DNA from: a bacterium
Lineage (GTDB): Bacteria; Patescibacteriota; Minisyncoccia; Minisyncoccales; CG1-02-41-26
Length of the DNA: 5,860 nucleotides
Direction of reading: 5' to 3'
NCBI GenBank assembly: GCA_018400675.1
Contig: JAGYMG010000035.1
Location: forward strand, 1 to 5,860
Within the stretch, counting starts at the first letter, position 1. Each line of letters begins with the position of its first letter. Below, piece after piece: positions 1-5,860 of this stretch. The translations under genes were made by a program, and so were the position numbers. Below the pieces are notes generated by a model, which saw only the letters and a program-made list of their open reading frames with translations, did not search any database and was not told where the DNA came from.

Positions 1-2589
1 CTCTCCCGATAAAACATGGGCCCTTTCTTTTTCGATATCATCCTGGCCCTGGGGGGCATCATCTTCTAGATAACTATATTTGGCTAAAAGGTTAAGCCAG
101 TCTAAATTTATGGGCCGGTAAGCAAACCCAAGCGAAAGTTCTTTATACTCCGCGGAAGTTTCATCTAATGAACTATTTTTTGTTCGGGAAAGGTTAGCTT
201 TTACAAAAAGTGTAGTATCTGGATTAAGCTTGCCTTCGAACGAACTGTAAGATAAAAACTGGCGTTCATTGGTTTGGCCGTCATCGCGGCGAAATTCAAA
301 TTTAGTAGAAAACTTAACTTTAGCCCTGTTTGTTCTTTTGTCTTTATCCGCAAAACCTAAGCCAACGCTTACCGCATTCCTTTTATCTTGGCTTCCGTCG
401 TGGTTTTGAACAATTCCTCTTTGGTAAGAAAAAGAACCGGCCCATTTATCACTTATGTCCCCTGATAAGCCAAAGATATTTGTTGAAATATTCTCCTGGC
501 CGTTTAACGCGTAACTTCTGTCAGCGCTAAACTCTAAATTTTCATTTATTTGCCGGGTTGAACCATAGGTAAAAGACTGGGTTTTGCCTTCATCACCAGA
601 ATCAGTCACCGAATAGGTGCTGTGGAGTTCAGTCTTTTCATCCAAAGCAGTATTTGCCCCCAGAGAAACTGTATCGCTTACTTTACCGGAATTAGAAAAA
701 GATTTTGTATAATCGGTAGATAAAGCTAGATTCCTAAAAAAACCCGGCTTTGAGCCTTTATTTACTGCCGGCTCAACCGTAGCCCCGACGGTAGTCGCGC
801 TGCCTTCAGTTCCCACCGCCTGCTTGACCCGCAGAGAAAGCCTGTCTAGGGCCTTAGACCTTATGCCTAAGCTAGTCTGGGTAACAGCATCACCGCTGAC
901 TCCTACCTGCTGGCCTAAGGTAAGCTCTGTTTTTTCATTCAGCTCATAAGCCAGCTGTCCTGCTAATATATCAGATTCCCGGTTAGTCTCAGATTCAAAT
1001 TCAACTTTTGCCCCCTTTACCTCCTGGTGCTGGTATTCGGCGGTTAGTTTTAACCGATTACTAGCTGCATGGCTAAACTGGGCTTTAGTGGTTTGAGTTT
1101 CTTGGGCCCCTACCTGAAGCTGAGTTTGGGCGTTGCCGCCGTCAAGCAACTTTTGCTTATCGTAGGATAAACTAAACCTTGTTTTTCTACCCAAATCATA
1201 AGTAGCAGCTGCTCCAAACATTTCCTTGCCTTGCTGAGAAGAAACCGCCTGTCCGGAAAACTTATCGCCGATTTTTTTATAATAGCCAGTTAAAGAAAGT
1301 GTTTCATCTAAAAAATACGCTTCTGTAACTAAACCGTAAGCTTTACCCTCCTCTGAATCTTGCGTTGCCAACTCAGTAAAGGTAAGGCCTCCGTCAGTTG
1401 AAATAAAAGAACTCATGCTTTCCGATTTGCTTTCGGCATATTCTCCGGTTACTTTTATATTCGAGCCAAAATGCAAAGTAACGTCAGTTCCTTTTAATTG
1501 GTAGTTTTTGTCCTCAAGCTCCTCGCTTAGGTAAGTTCCGCCTAAAGTTATATAGTCACCCAAAGCCTGCTTCAGGCGCAGGCCATGTGTTGCTTGGTCA
1601 TATTTGTCTTCTGTCTCATACTCATAATCTACTACTACATATACGGGATTCCCGGCTAAAAGAGTATTTGAAATAATCGAGGCAGCATCGGCTAAAGAAC
1701 CTATCGGCTGCCAAAAAATGATCCGGCCCTGCGAATAATCTATTTGATAATCCGAGTTTTCTTCTAAGTTATAAGTTGCCAAAACTAAACCTGTAACTTG
1801 GTCCCTAACTTCTAACTTCATAACTTCAGAACCTTCAATTACATCCTGGTTTTTAAGATAATAAAGAGAGCCACCTGTACCTAAAAACTCGTTATGAGCC
1901 GCCTTTTGCTGAGCTTTAGCGCCAAAAGCAACAAATTTAGAAACAGGTTCGCCGAATTTTGTACTTTTTTTGCTTTCTAAATCAATCTTTGCTCCGTAAA
2001 GGCTGCGGTTAAATTGAGAAAATTCTGTACCGGTAAGGCCAGTCTGGTAATTTCCCCAGAGAATAGTTGATTTATCCCACTCAACCAACAAATAAAACAT
2101 ACCTTGAGTATTGGTTGCCCTGTAATCTACCGATGAACTATCTCCGTAAACAGGGTAATATTTATCCGGGTCAAGGTTACGGAAAAGTTCTTTTTTATCC
2201 CGGTTTAGGTCGAAACTTGAAGTAATCAGGTATTTGCCTTTGATTTTTCCCTTCAAGTAATAAGCAAATTTTCCCTCTCCCCAAAAACCTTCGTGAAATT
2301 TATCATCTTGGGAAACCGCCTCGATATCGCCGCTGTTAAAAGTATAACCTGCTTTGGCATCACCCATAGCTACAAAGAAAAAATAATCTTGGCCGATAGT
2401 TACCGGTTTTACATAAGGGCTCCCCGGAGTTGCTTCCCGCGGAATCTTAATATTATATTCGCCTTTGGGGATGATTAAATCTATTTGGCTATAATCATCC
2501 TGGCTGTTTTTTGGCAAATCCCGGGCATAAATATCAACCGGCATCAACAAAAACAAACCTAATAAAATCACTGTCGTAGATTTTGCCAT
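1..2589 (-). CDS. Predicted large outer-membrane beta-barrel protein with signal peptide (3' partial)
   Basis: The frame is open from ATG at 2589-2587 to base 1 without a stop: 863 codons, checked triplet by triplet. The N-terminus is a typical signal peptide (Lys3, hydrophobic VILLGLFLLM at 7-16, likely cleavage after IYA at 20-22). Residues 35-75 resemble the end of a beta-sandwich leading to a DYFFFVAMGD strand. Residues 145-205 form an aromatic-rich block (YPVYGD, LWGNYQTG, FNRSLYGAK). Residues 222-298 form a second block (VIEGSEVMKLEVRDQVTGL, then DYQIDYSQGRIIFW). From about 336 onward there are about 14 consecutive amphipathic beta-hairpins, each roughly 35-40 residues, with turns such as NEKTEL, DEKTEL and GRKTRF, ending in GFAYRPINLDWLNLLAKYSY. 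This fits a 26-or-more-strand barrel still incomplete at the window edge. The gene overlaps the upstream surface-protein gene by one base, so the two are probably co-expressed. The specific function is unknown; it may export, anchor or display the upstream product. It lacks a visible TonB box or plug domain, so a TonB-dependent receptor is less likely. Confidence 0.92.
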   Translation of the reverse strand, partial: MAKSTTVILLGLFLLMPVDIYARDLPKNSQDDYSQIDLIIPKGEYNIKIPREATPGSPYVKPVTIGQDYFFFVAMGDAKAGYTFNSGDIEAVSQDDKFHEGFWGEGKFAYYLKGKIKGKYLITSSFDLNRDKKELFRNLDPDKYYPVYGDSSSVDYRATNTQGMFYLLVEWDKSTILWGNYQTGLTGTEFSQFNRSLYGAKIDLESKKSTKFGEPVSKFVAFGAKAQQKAAHNEFLGTGGSLYYLKNQDVIEGSEVMKLEVRDQVTGLVLATYNLEENSDYQIDYSQGRIIFWQPIGSLADAASIISNTLLAGNPVYVVVDYEYETEDKYDQATHGLRLKQALGDYITLGGTYLSEELEDKNYQLKGTDVTLHFGSNIKVTGEYAESKSESMSSFISTDGGLTFTELATQDSEEGKAYGLVTEAYFLDETLSLTGYYKKIGDKFSGQAVSSQQGKEMFGAAATYDLGRKTRFSLSYDKQKLLDGGNAQTQLQVGAQETQTTKAQFSHAASNRLKLTAEYQHQEVKGAKVEFESETNRESDILAGQLAYELNEKTELTLGQQVGVSGDAVTQTSLGIRSKALDRLSLRVKQAVGTEGSATTVGATVEPAVNKGSKPGFFRNLALSTDYTKSFSNSGKVSDTVSLGANTALDEKTELHSTYSVTDSGDEGKTQSFTYGSTRQINENLEFSADRSYALNGQENISTNIFGLSGDISDKWAGSFSYQRGIVQNHDGSQDKRNAVSVGLGFADKDKRTNRAKVKFSTKFEFRRDDGQTNERQFLSYSSFEGKLNPDTTLFVKANLSRTKNSSLDETSAEYKELSLGFAYRPINLDWLNLLAKYSYLEDDAPQGQDDIEKERAHVLSGE
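1696..2157 (-). other. Conserved pre-barrel blocks of the outer-membrane protein
   Basis: Residues 145-298 of the barrel protein contain two compact motif-rich blocks before the hairpin array. The first has YPVYGDSS, an aromatic strand (MFYLLVEWD), LWGNYQTGL and FNRSLYGAKI. The second has VIEGSEVMKLEVRD, LEENSDYQIDY and GRIIFWQPI. From memory, both resemble segments of large DUF11/SdrD B outer-membrane proteins of other diderm bacteria; no search was run. Their position after the signal peptide and before the barrel suggests a periplasmic or barrel-entry domain. Confidence 0.55.
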
Positions 2590-2602
2590 TACTTTTCTTT
2601 TC
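2587..2602 (-). promoter_or_regulatory. Stop-start overlap (TAATG) with weak purine-rich RBS
   Basis: On the minus strand the TAA of the surface-protein gene (2591-2589) and the ATG of the barrel gene (2589-2587) share the A at 2589. Just upstream is the purine run GAAAAGAAAAG (2602-2592), which also encodes the Lys/Glu end of the first protein. There is no GGAGG-type Shine-Dalgarno core, so the barrel gene is probably translated by ribosomes terminating on the first gene. That would tie the amount of the barrel to that of the ectodomain. The overlap is seen directly; the coupling is inferred. Confidence 0.7.
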
Positions 2603-5600
2603 GTTTTTCTATCCTTATATCTTTAGGCTCCAAATAAGGGCCTTTTATTTTTATTGTTTCGCCGTCTATAGGTATGGTTTGCGTTTCTAAATTGTTTATT
2701 TTGTTTTGATTAACCAGCCAATTTTTATATTCATCTCTTTCCTCTTCTGGAAGCTTTTCTTTTCTCCCGGCAGGCTCAGGCTGGTATTCTTCGGCCGGTA
2801 TCGGTTTTTCTCTGGTTAGGTCTTCTCTGCCTTCCGGCCCGGTTACGGTTAAAAGATAAGAGTAATTTCTGCCGGCTTCAATCAGGCTGCCTTGCTCATC
2901 TTTTCCGTCCCAATAAATCGGCTCGAATATATTGCCTGTTTTGCCTTCAAAAACCTTTACCGGCCGATTGGTATTTTTATCCAATATCTCCAACTTCCAG
3001 CTTTCGATGAACAAGTGGTAATTGGTAAAAATCCTGAATTCTGCCTTTTCCTGCAACTCATTGTCTTTTATTACCAAGCGGCTGTTGAAAAGGCCCGCGT
3101 TTAAACGAGGCCGGGGCTTGTTTCTATCCTGAATTACCTGATAAGCCGTCTTTTGCAACTTTGCCCCTTCGGGTAGTTTTATGCCAAAATTTACTTTAGC
3201 TAATATCCCTTCTGTAATGTCAACTATCACCACTTTATCGGTAGTCAAATGCGCCCCGTCAGGAAAACTCCTTTCATCTAACCTAAACAGATGCCTGCCT
3301 GGGGTAACTCCGGCCAGATGGTACTTACCGTCTAAACCGGTAGTAATAACTGTTCCGTCTTCGGTTATAATTTGGACATTAGGTATGGGGCTTTCGCCTT
3401 TATCCTGAATGCCGTTCTGGTTTTTATCGCAGAAAACTTTTCCGATTACCGTTCCTAAATCAAAAAGTGGTTCAGGCACAACTTTTACAGCTTCAGTTGC
3501 AATATTAGACAAAATAACCCCACCGGAGTACTTGGCAAAGGCACTATTGCGGTAATCGCCAAAAGTTACCCCTGACCCAACAACCAGTTGGTATTTAAGG
3601 GTTTTGGTATCTCCTGCTGGTATATCCCCGATATTAAAGGTTAAAGGCCGGTTCCCGGTGGGGTCTGATATCTGGGAACCATCTAGGCTAACTTTACCTT
3701 CTATGTATTTGAATCCAGGCGGGATTTTATCCTCCAAATAGATATTTGTTATATCGCTTGCGCTGGGATTTTCAATTGTAACAGTATAAGTTACAACCTC
3801 ACCAACCGTTACTTCTTTTTTGTTGGCATCCTTGGTGATAGCCATCTTATTGTTTACATTTATTAAGGTACCGGTTGAGGTTACTGTAAAGTCACCCCCT
3901 ACATCAATAGTGGTGGTACCACCATCTCCATCTGAGGCGTCCAGAGTACCTGCAACTGTTAAATCGCCTGATATATAGAGGTCATAACCGTTGGTTTCCA
4001 GTTTATCCCCTTCGTTTATAACAAGAGAATCAGCTGTCATGTCAGAGTCTAAGGTGGTGGTATCAGGTGAAGTGCCTATTTCAACAACGCCTAAGTTCTG
4101 TTGAGGGAAGGTATTATCAGCAAATCTTAAATCACCGTCAAAAGTTAAAGTGCCTGTTCCTTTAGTAAAAGTGGTGCCACTTTCTAGGGTAAAATCACCG
4201 GCAACAGTCATATCCTGGTCATTCATATCAAAAGAGCCGTTTGTTAAGGTAAAAGTGCCATCTACATCTAAGGTACCATCTAAGTCCCAGCTACCTGAAG
4301 TATTGGGCTCTAAGTTATAATATGAACCGCCTGGTATTGTCCCTGTACCTTCACATTTTACCGTACCTGAAGTATTGTCGTTGGTCCAGGAGACAGACTC
4401 TCCTCCCTTTAAGATAATAGTGCCGCTGTTGCTGACGGTTCCATTTGCAGTAAAATCGTTTCCATTTAAATCTAAAGTTGCCCCTGAATTGATAGTAAGA
4501 TCATCTACAGTGGTATCTAAACCTAAGACGGGGCCGTTGGCTACGTCAAGAATTACTACTGAATCAGTACTTCTAGGAGTTATGCTTAAATCCCAGTTAG
4601 CCGCAGTATCCCAGTCAGTACTCACAGAACCATCCCATATTACCATATCAGCAGTGGTAAAATTCCAAGTGGCCTTATCACTGATTCCAGCATAACTATT
4701 ACCCAAAGCATCATCAAAGGCAGTTCCCTCTATCAAGACGTAGTACTCAGTTCCGCCATCTAGGACACTGGTAGGATCAGCGGTGATGGTATCAGTGCCT
4801 GTTCCTGTGATATCTGCGGTTACGTCAAAGGCCTGAACTAAAGTATCATCCTCTGTCTTATACAAGTTTATATTTCCAGTCCCGGCGTCAACCTCCTCAG
4901 AAAAGGTGATCACCAGATTAGAATCCATTGCCACGCCTGTTGAGTCATCAGCCGGGCTTAAGGTATCTAGGGTGGGAGCTGATTCATCCTTTAAGTTCTC
5001 AGCCCCGGTGGTCTCGGTGCCTGCGGATGCATTGCCGATCTGATCATAGATTGAGGCGGCATCGGCTGGCTTAACCTCAATGGTCTCTGCTCCACTAGGA
5101 GTACCGGTAACTGTCAAGAACACCCTAACGGTTGTCTCACCGCCGGCAAGAGCAGAGGCGCCTGCCTCTGTCTCGGCATCATTCTTCTTTATAGAAGATA
5201 TAGTAGTATTAGTTGCTGTACCGCTGTTTTGGGTAAAGGTCAAGGATAGGCCGGATGAAGTTAAGGCAGTGCTTCCGTCACTTGCTCCATATACTCCTTC
5301 GTCAAAGGCCAGATCAAAATATACATTGCCGCTGCTAACTGTTCCAGAGCTAATAGTTGGCCCAGTAATATCCCAGGTGCTGACCCCTACACCGGTATCA
5401 TCTGTAGCTAAGACATTGCCGGCCACATCGGTGACTGTTCCGTTGCCGCCTGTTGCATAGGTTACTGTGACTCCTTCGTTAGCAGATACTCCCATATCGG
5501 CTACAGTTAAGGCTACCAAGTCATCGGTAGCTCCCGGGACAATGGATGAGACTGTATAGGTAGTAGCTGGAGCCCCGGTCTCAGCCACACTAAATCCACC

Positions 5601-5860
5601 ATCATTGAACTTGGTGATAGTAGCTGAGTCAGCTAATTCACTTAAAGTAACCGTGATCTGAGTATTGCTATCCCTGGCTGCACTGGATAGGGTTGGGGCT
5701 ACTCCGTCAATAACAAGAGCCTTGTTGGCACCAAGTGAGCCTGCCGCTCCGGGTTCAGCAAGAGTGAGCGTGGCGTCGTTTCCGGCCGCGTCTTGTATTG
5801 TGTCTCCGTTTAGAGCAAGGGAGGTTGTGGCCGCGTAGTCAAGGTCTGCCGATGTGTTGC
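2589..5860 (-). CDS. Large modular surface protein with Ig-like, beta-repeat, DUF11 and SdrD B-like domains (5' partial)
   Basis: The frame is open from the right window edge to TAA at 2591-2589, giving 1089 visible residues. A GTG at 5588-5586 could be mistaken for a start, but 90 more in-frame residues precede it inside an Ig-like module, so the true start lies outside the window. Visible domains, numbered from the edge: Ig-like modules at about 1-53 (partial), 54-165, 166-293 and 294-404, the last SbsA-like; repetitive beta-strand region at 405-670; DUF11-type domain at 670-797 (VTVGEVVTYTVTIENPSAS); SdrD B-type domain at 798-896 with a DKNQNGIQDKGE loop; FlgD-like Ig fold at about 935-1010 (YWDGKDEQG); Lys/Glu-rich tail to the end. 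Only two cysteines are seen. No LPXTG, PEP-CTERM or membrane segment is visible at the C-terminus. The composition (Thr, Asp, Gly, Ser, Val) fits an exported extracellular protein. The role is inferred as adhesion, stalk or matrix. Any signal peptide would lie outside the window. The domain calls are from motif recognition, not a profile search. Confidence 0.9.
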   Translation of the reverse strand, partial: NTSADLDYAATTSLALNGDTIQDAAGNDATLTLAEPGAAGSLGANKALVIDGVAPTLSSAARDSNTQITVTLSELADSATITKFNDGGFSVAETGAPATTYTVSSIVPGATDDLVALTVADMGVSANEGVTVTYATGGNGTVTDVAGNVLATDDTGVGVSTWDITGPTISSGTVSSGNVYFDLAFDEGVYGASDGSTALTSSGLSLTFTQNSGTATNTTISSIKKNDAETEAGASALAGGETTVRVFLTVTGTPSGAETIEVKPADAASIYDQIGNASAGTETTGAENLKDESAPTLDTLSPADDSTGVAMDSNLVITFSEEVDAGTGNINLYKTEDDTLVQAFDVTADITGTGTDTITADPTSVLDGGTEYYVLIEGTAFDDALGNSYAGISDKATWNFTTADMVIWDGSVSTDWDTAANWDLSITPRSTDSVVILDVANGPVLGLDTTVDDLTINSGATLDLNGNDFTANGTVSNSGTIILKGGESVSWTNDNTSGTVKCEGTGTIPGGSYYNLEPNTSGSWDLDGTLDVDGTFTLTNGSFDMNDQDMTVAGDFTLESGTTFTKGTGTLTFDGDLRFADNTFPQQNLGVVEIGTSPDTTTLDSDMTADSLVINEGDKLETNGYDLYISGDLTVAGTLDASDGDGGTTTIDVGGDFTVTSTGTLINVNNKMAITKDANKKEVTVGEVVTYTVTIENPSASDITNIYLEDKIPPGFKYIEGKVSLDGSQISDPTGNRPLTFNIGDIPAGDTKTLKYQLVVGSGVTFGDYRNSAFAKYSGGVILSNIATEAVKVVPEPLFDLGTVIGKVFCDKNQNGIQDKGESPIPNVQIITEDGTVITTGLDGKYHLAGVTPGRHLFRLDERSFPDGAHLTTDKVVIVDITEGILAKVNFGIKLPEGAKLQKTAYQVIQDRNKPRPRLNAGLFNSRLVIKDNELQEKAEFRIFTNYHLFIESWKLEILDKNTNRPVKVFEGKTGNIFEPIYWDGKDEQGSLIEAGRNYSYLLTVTGPEGREDLTREKPIPAEEYQPEPAGRKEKLPEEERDEYKNWLVNQNKINNLETQTIPIDGETIKIKGPYLEPKDIRIEKRKEK
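3171..3467 (-). other. SdrD B-like / carboxypeptidase-regulatory-like domain segment
   Basis: Visible residues 798-896 of the surface protein fit the SdrD B-type pattern: TVIGKVFCDKNQNGIQDKGE, then IPNVQIITEDGTVITTGLDG, KYHLAGVTPGRHLFRLDE, and a final strand VNFGIKLPEG. The D-x-N-x-N-G-x-x-D-x-G-E loop is complete, with acidic and Asn ligands at visible 811, 813, 815, 819 and 822, so calcium binding is likely by family analogy. A cysteine (visible 810) sits directly before the loop and is unusual in this otherwise nearly Cys-free protein. Confidence 0.8.
3468..3851 (-). other. DUF11-type domain segment
   Basis: Visible residues 670-797 of the surface protein carry the features of a DUF11 (conserved repeat) domain. 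The segment starts at NKMAITKDANK, has the strand pair VTVGEVVTYTVTIENPSAS, then IYLEDKIPPGFKYIEG (the usual 'D.lP.g..y..G' step), then FNIGDIPAGDTKTLKYQL, and closes with SNIATEAVKVV. All the steps of the family pattern are present in order, so the domain looks complete. DUF11 domains are beta-sandwich folds found in exported surface proteins; no enzymatic role is expected. Confidence 0.8.
3849..4646 (-). repeat. Protein-level repeats of about 78 residues, beta-strand/beta-helix-like
   Basis: The segment opens with a Trp-rich entry (VIWDGSVSTDWDTAANWD) of the kind seen before passenger-type beta-rich regions. It then carries three recognisable copies of a pattern: hydrophobic strand, N-x-G or TNG, then N-G/D-x-D and a [TD]-[VLF] strand. 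The copies are LTINSGATLDLNGNDF (visible residues about 454-469), FTLTNGSFDMNDQDM (536-550) and LVINEGDKLETNGYDL (612-627), about 76-82 residues apart. The stretches between them also align loosely (TIPGGSYYNLEPNTSGSWDL with TFPQQNLGVVEIGTSPDTTT). This fits a stacked beta-strand rod. A right-handed beta-helix is an inference. Confidence 0.6.
4647..5860 (-). repeat. Protein-level tandem array of four Ig-like modules (SWM/SbsA-like)
   Basis: This part of the surface-protein gene encodes divergent modules of about 110-130 residues. Modules after the first open with [AG]PT[LI] (visible residues 54, 166 and 294), and all close with a D-x-x-G-N signature: DAAGN (23-27), DVAGN (144-148), DQIGN (272-276) and DALGN (383-387). 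The approximate module boundaries are 5860-5700 (partial), 5699-5364, 5363-4980 and 4979-4647. The last has the SbsA-like pattern SPADDSTGVAMDSNLVITFS followed by a closing WNFTTAD. The units are diverged enough that no long exact DNA repeat was seen. The array continues past the right edge. Such modules usually act as extracellular spacers or binding arms. Confidence 0.75.

Noticed and set aside
330..530. Plus-strand open frame of 66 codons
   Set aside because: It lies antisense inside the barrel gene, has no ribosome binding site or recognisable motif, and the opposite frame has clear barrel-hairpin coding.
735..743. Homopolymer run (A7 on plus, T7 on minus) as a possible frameshift or slippage site in the barrel gene
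   Set aside because: The frame and the hairpin pattern continue unchanged on both sides of the run, so there is no sign of a sequencing error or programmed shift.
1..1584. TonB-dependent receptor identity for the barrel protein
   Set aside because: No TonB box or plug domain is visible after the signal peptide, and the pre-barrel blocks match a different pattern.
2293..2478. Plus-strand open frame of 61 codons
   Set aside because: It is antisense to the N-terminal part of the barrel gene and shows no domain or credible start context.
2892..3408. Two short plus-strand open frames (2892-3104 and 3181-3408)
   Set aside because: Both are antisense to the FlgD-like and SdrD B-like domains, whose motifs are intact on the minus strand.
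4375..5460. Plus-strand open frames of 106 and 126 codons (4375-4695 and 5080-5460)
   Set aside because: They are antisense to Thr/Ser/Asp/Gly-rich repeat coding, which tends to leave stop-free shadow frames rich in Val, Pro and Ser; no protein family is recognisable.
5586..5588. GTG as the start of a 999-residue protein
   Set aside because: The same frame is open for 90 more codons to the window edge, and those codons encode the same Ig-like module and the one before it, so the GTG is an internal Val.

Overview
The window is coding almost from edge to edge on the minus strand. It holds two large, adjacent, translationally coupled genes, and both run off the window. The upstream gene (minus strand, 5860 down to 2589) has lost its start beyond the right edge. 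The downstream gene (minus strand, 2589 down to 1) has a clear ATG and signal peptide but has lost its stop beyond the left edge. The TAA of the first and the ATG of the second share one base. No RNA gene, mobile element, CRISPR array, terminator or intergenic gap longer than a few bases is visible.

The upstream product (1089 residues visible) is a modular, Thr/Asp/Gly-rich surface or secreted protein. In order it has four Ig-like modules (SWM-like, the last SbsA-like), a repetitive beta-strand region of about 78-residue units, a DUF11-type domain, an SdrD B-type domain with an intact calcium-loop motif, an FlgD-like Ig fold, and a Lys/Glu-rich tail with no anchor. The downstream product (863 residues visible) has a signal peptide, two periplasmic-looking conserved blocks, and about 14 amphipathic beta-hairpins typical of a large outer-membrane barrel.

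Together they look like a two-gene cell-surface module: a long ectodomain (adhesin, stalk or matrix protein) and a cognate outer-membrane barrel. From memory, the DUF11/SdrD B region and the barrel with its YPVYGD-type block occur in one polypeptide in some other diderm bacteria, so this may be a split version. That point is inference.

The outer-membrane barrel implies a diderm (Gram-negative-type) bacterium. Moderate GC, very long modular surface proteins and SWM/DUF11/SdrD B domains would fit an uncultured lineage such as Omnitrophota or a neighbour, but the sequence does not fix the taxonomy. Base composition changes along the upstream gene, from about 57% GC at its visible N-terminal end to about 32% at its C-terminal end in the rows counted by hand.
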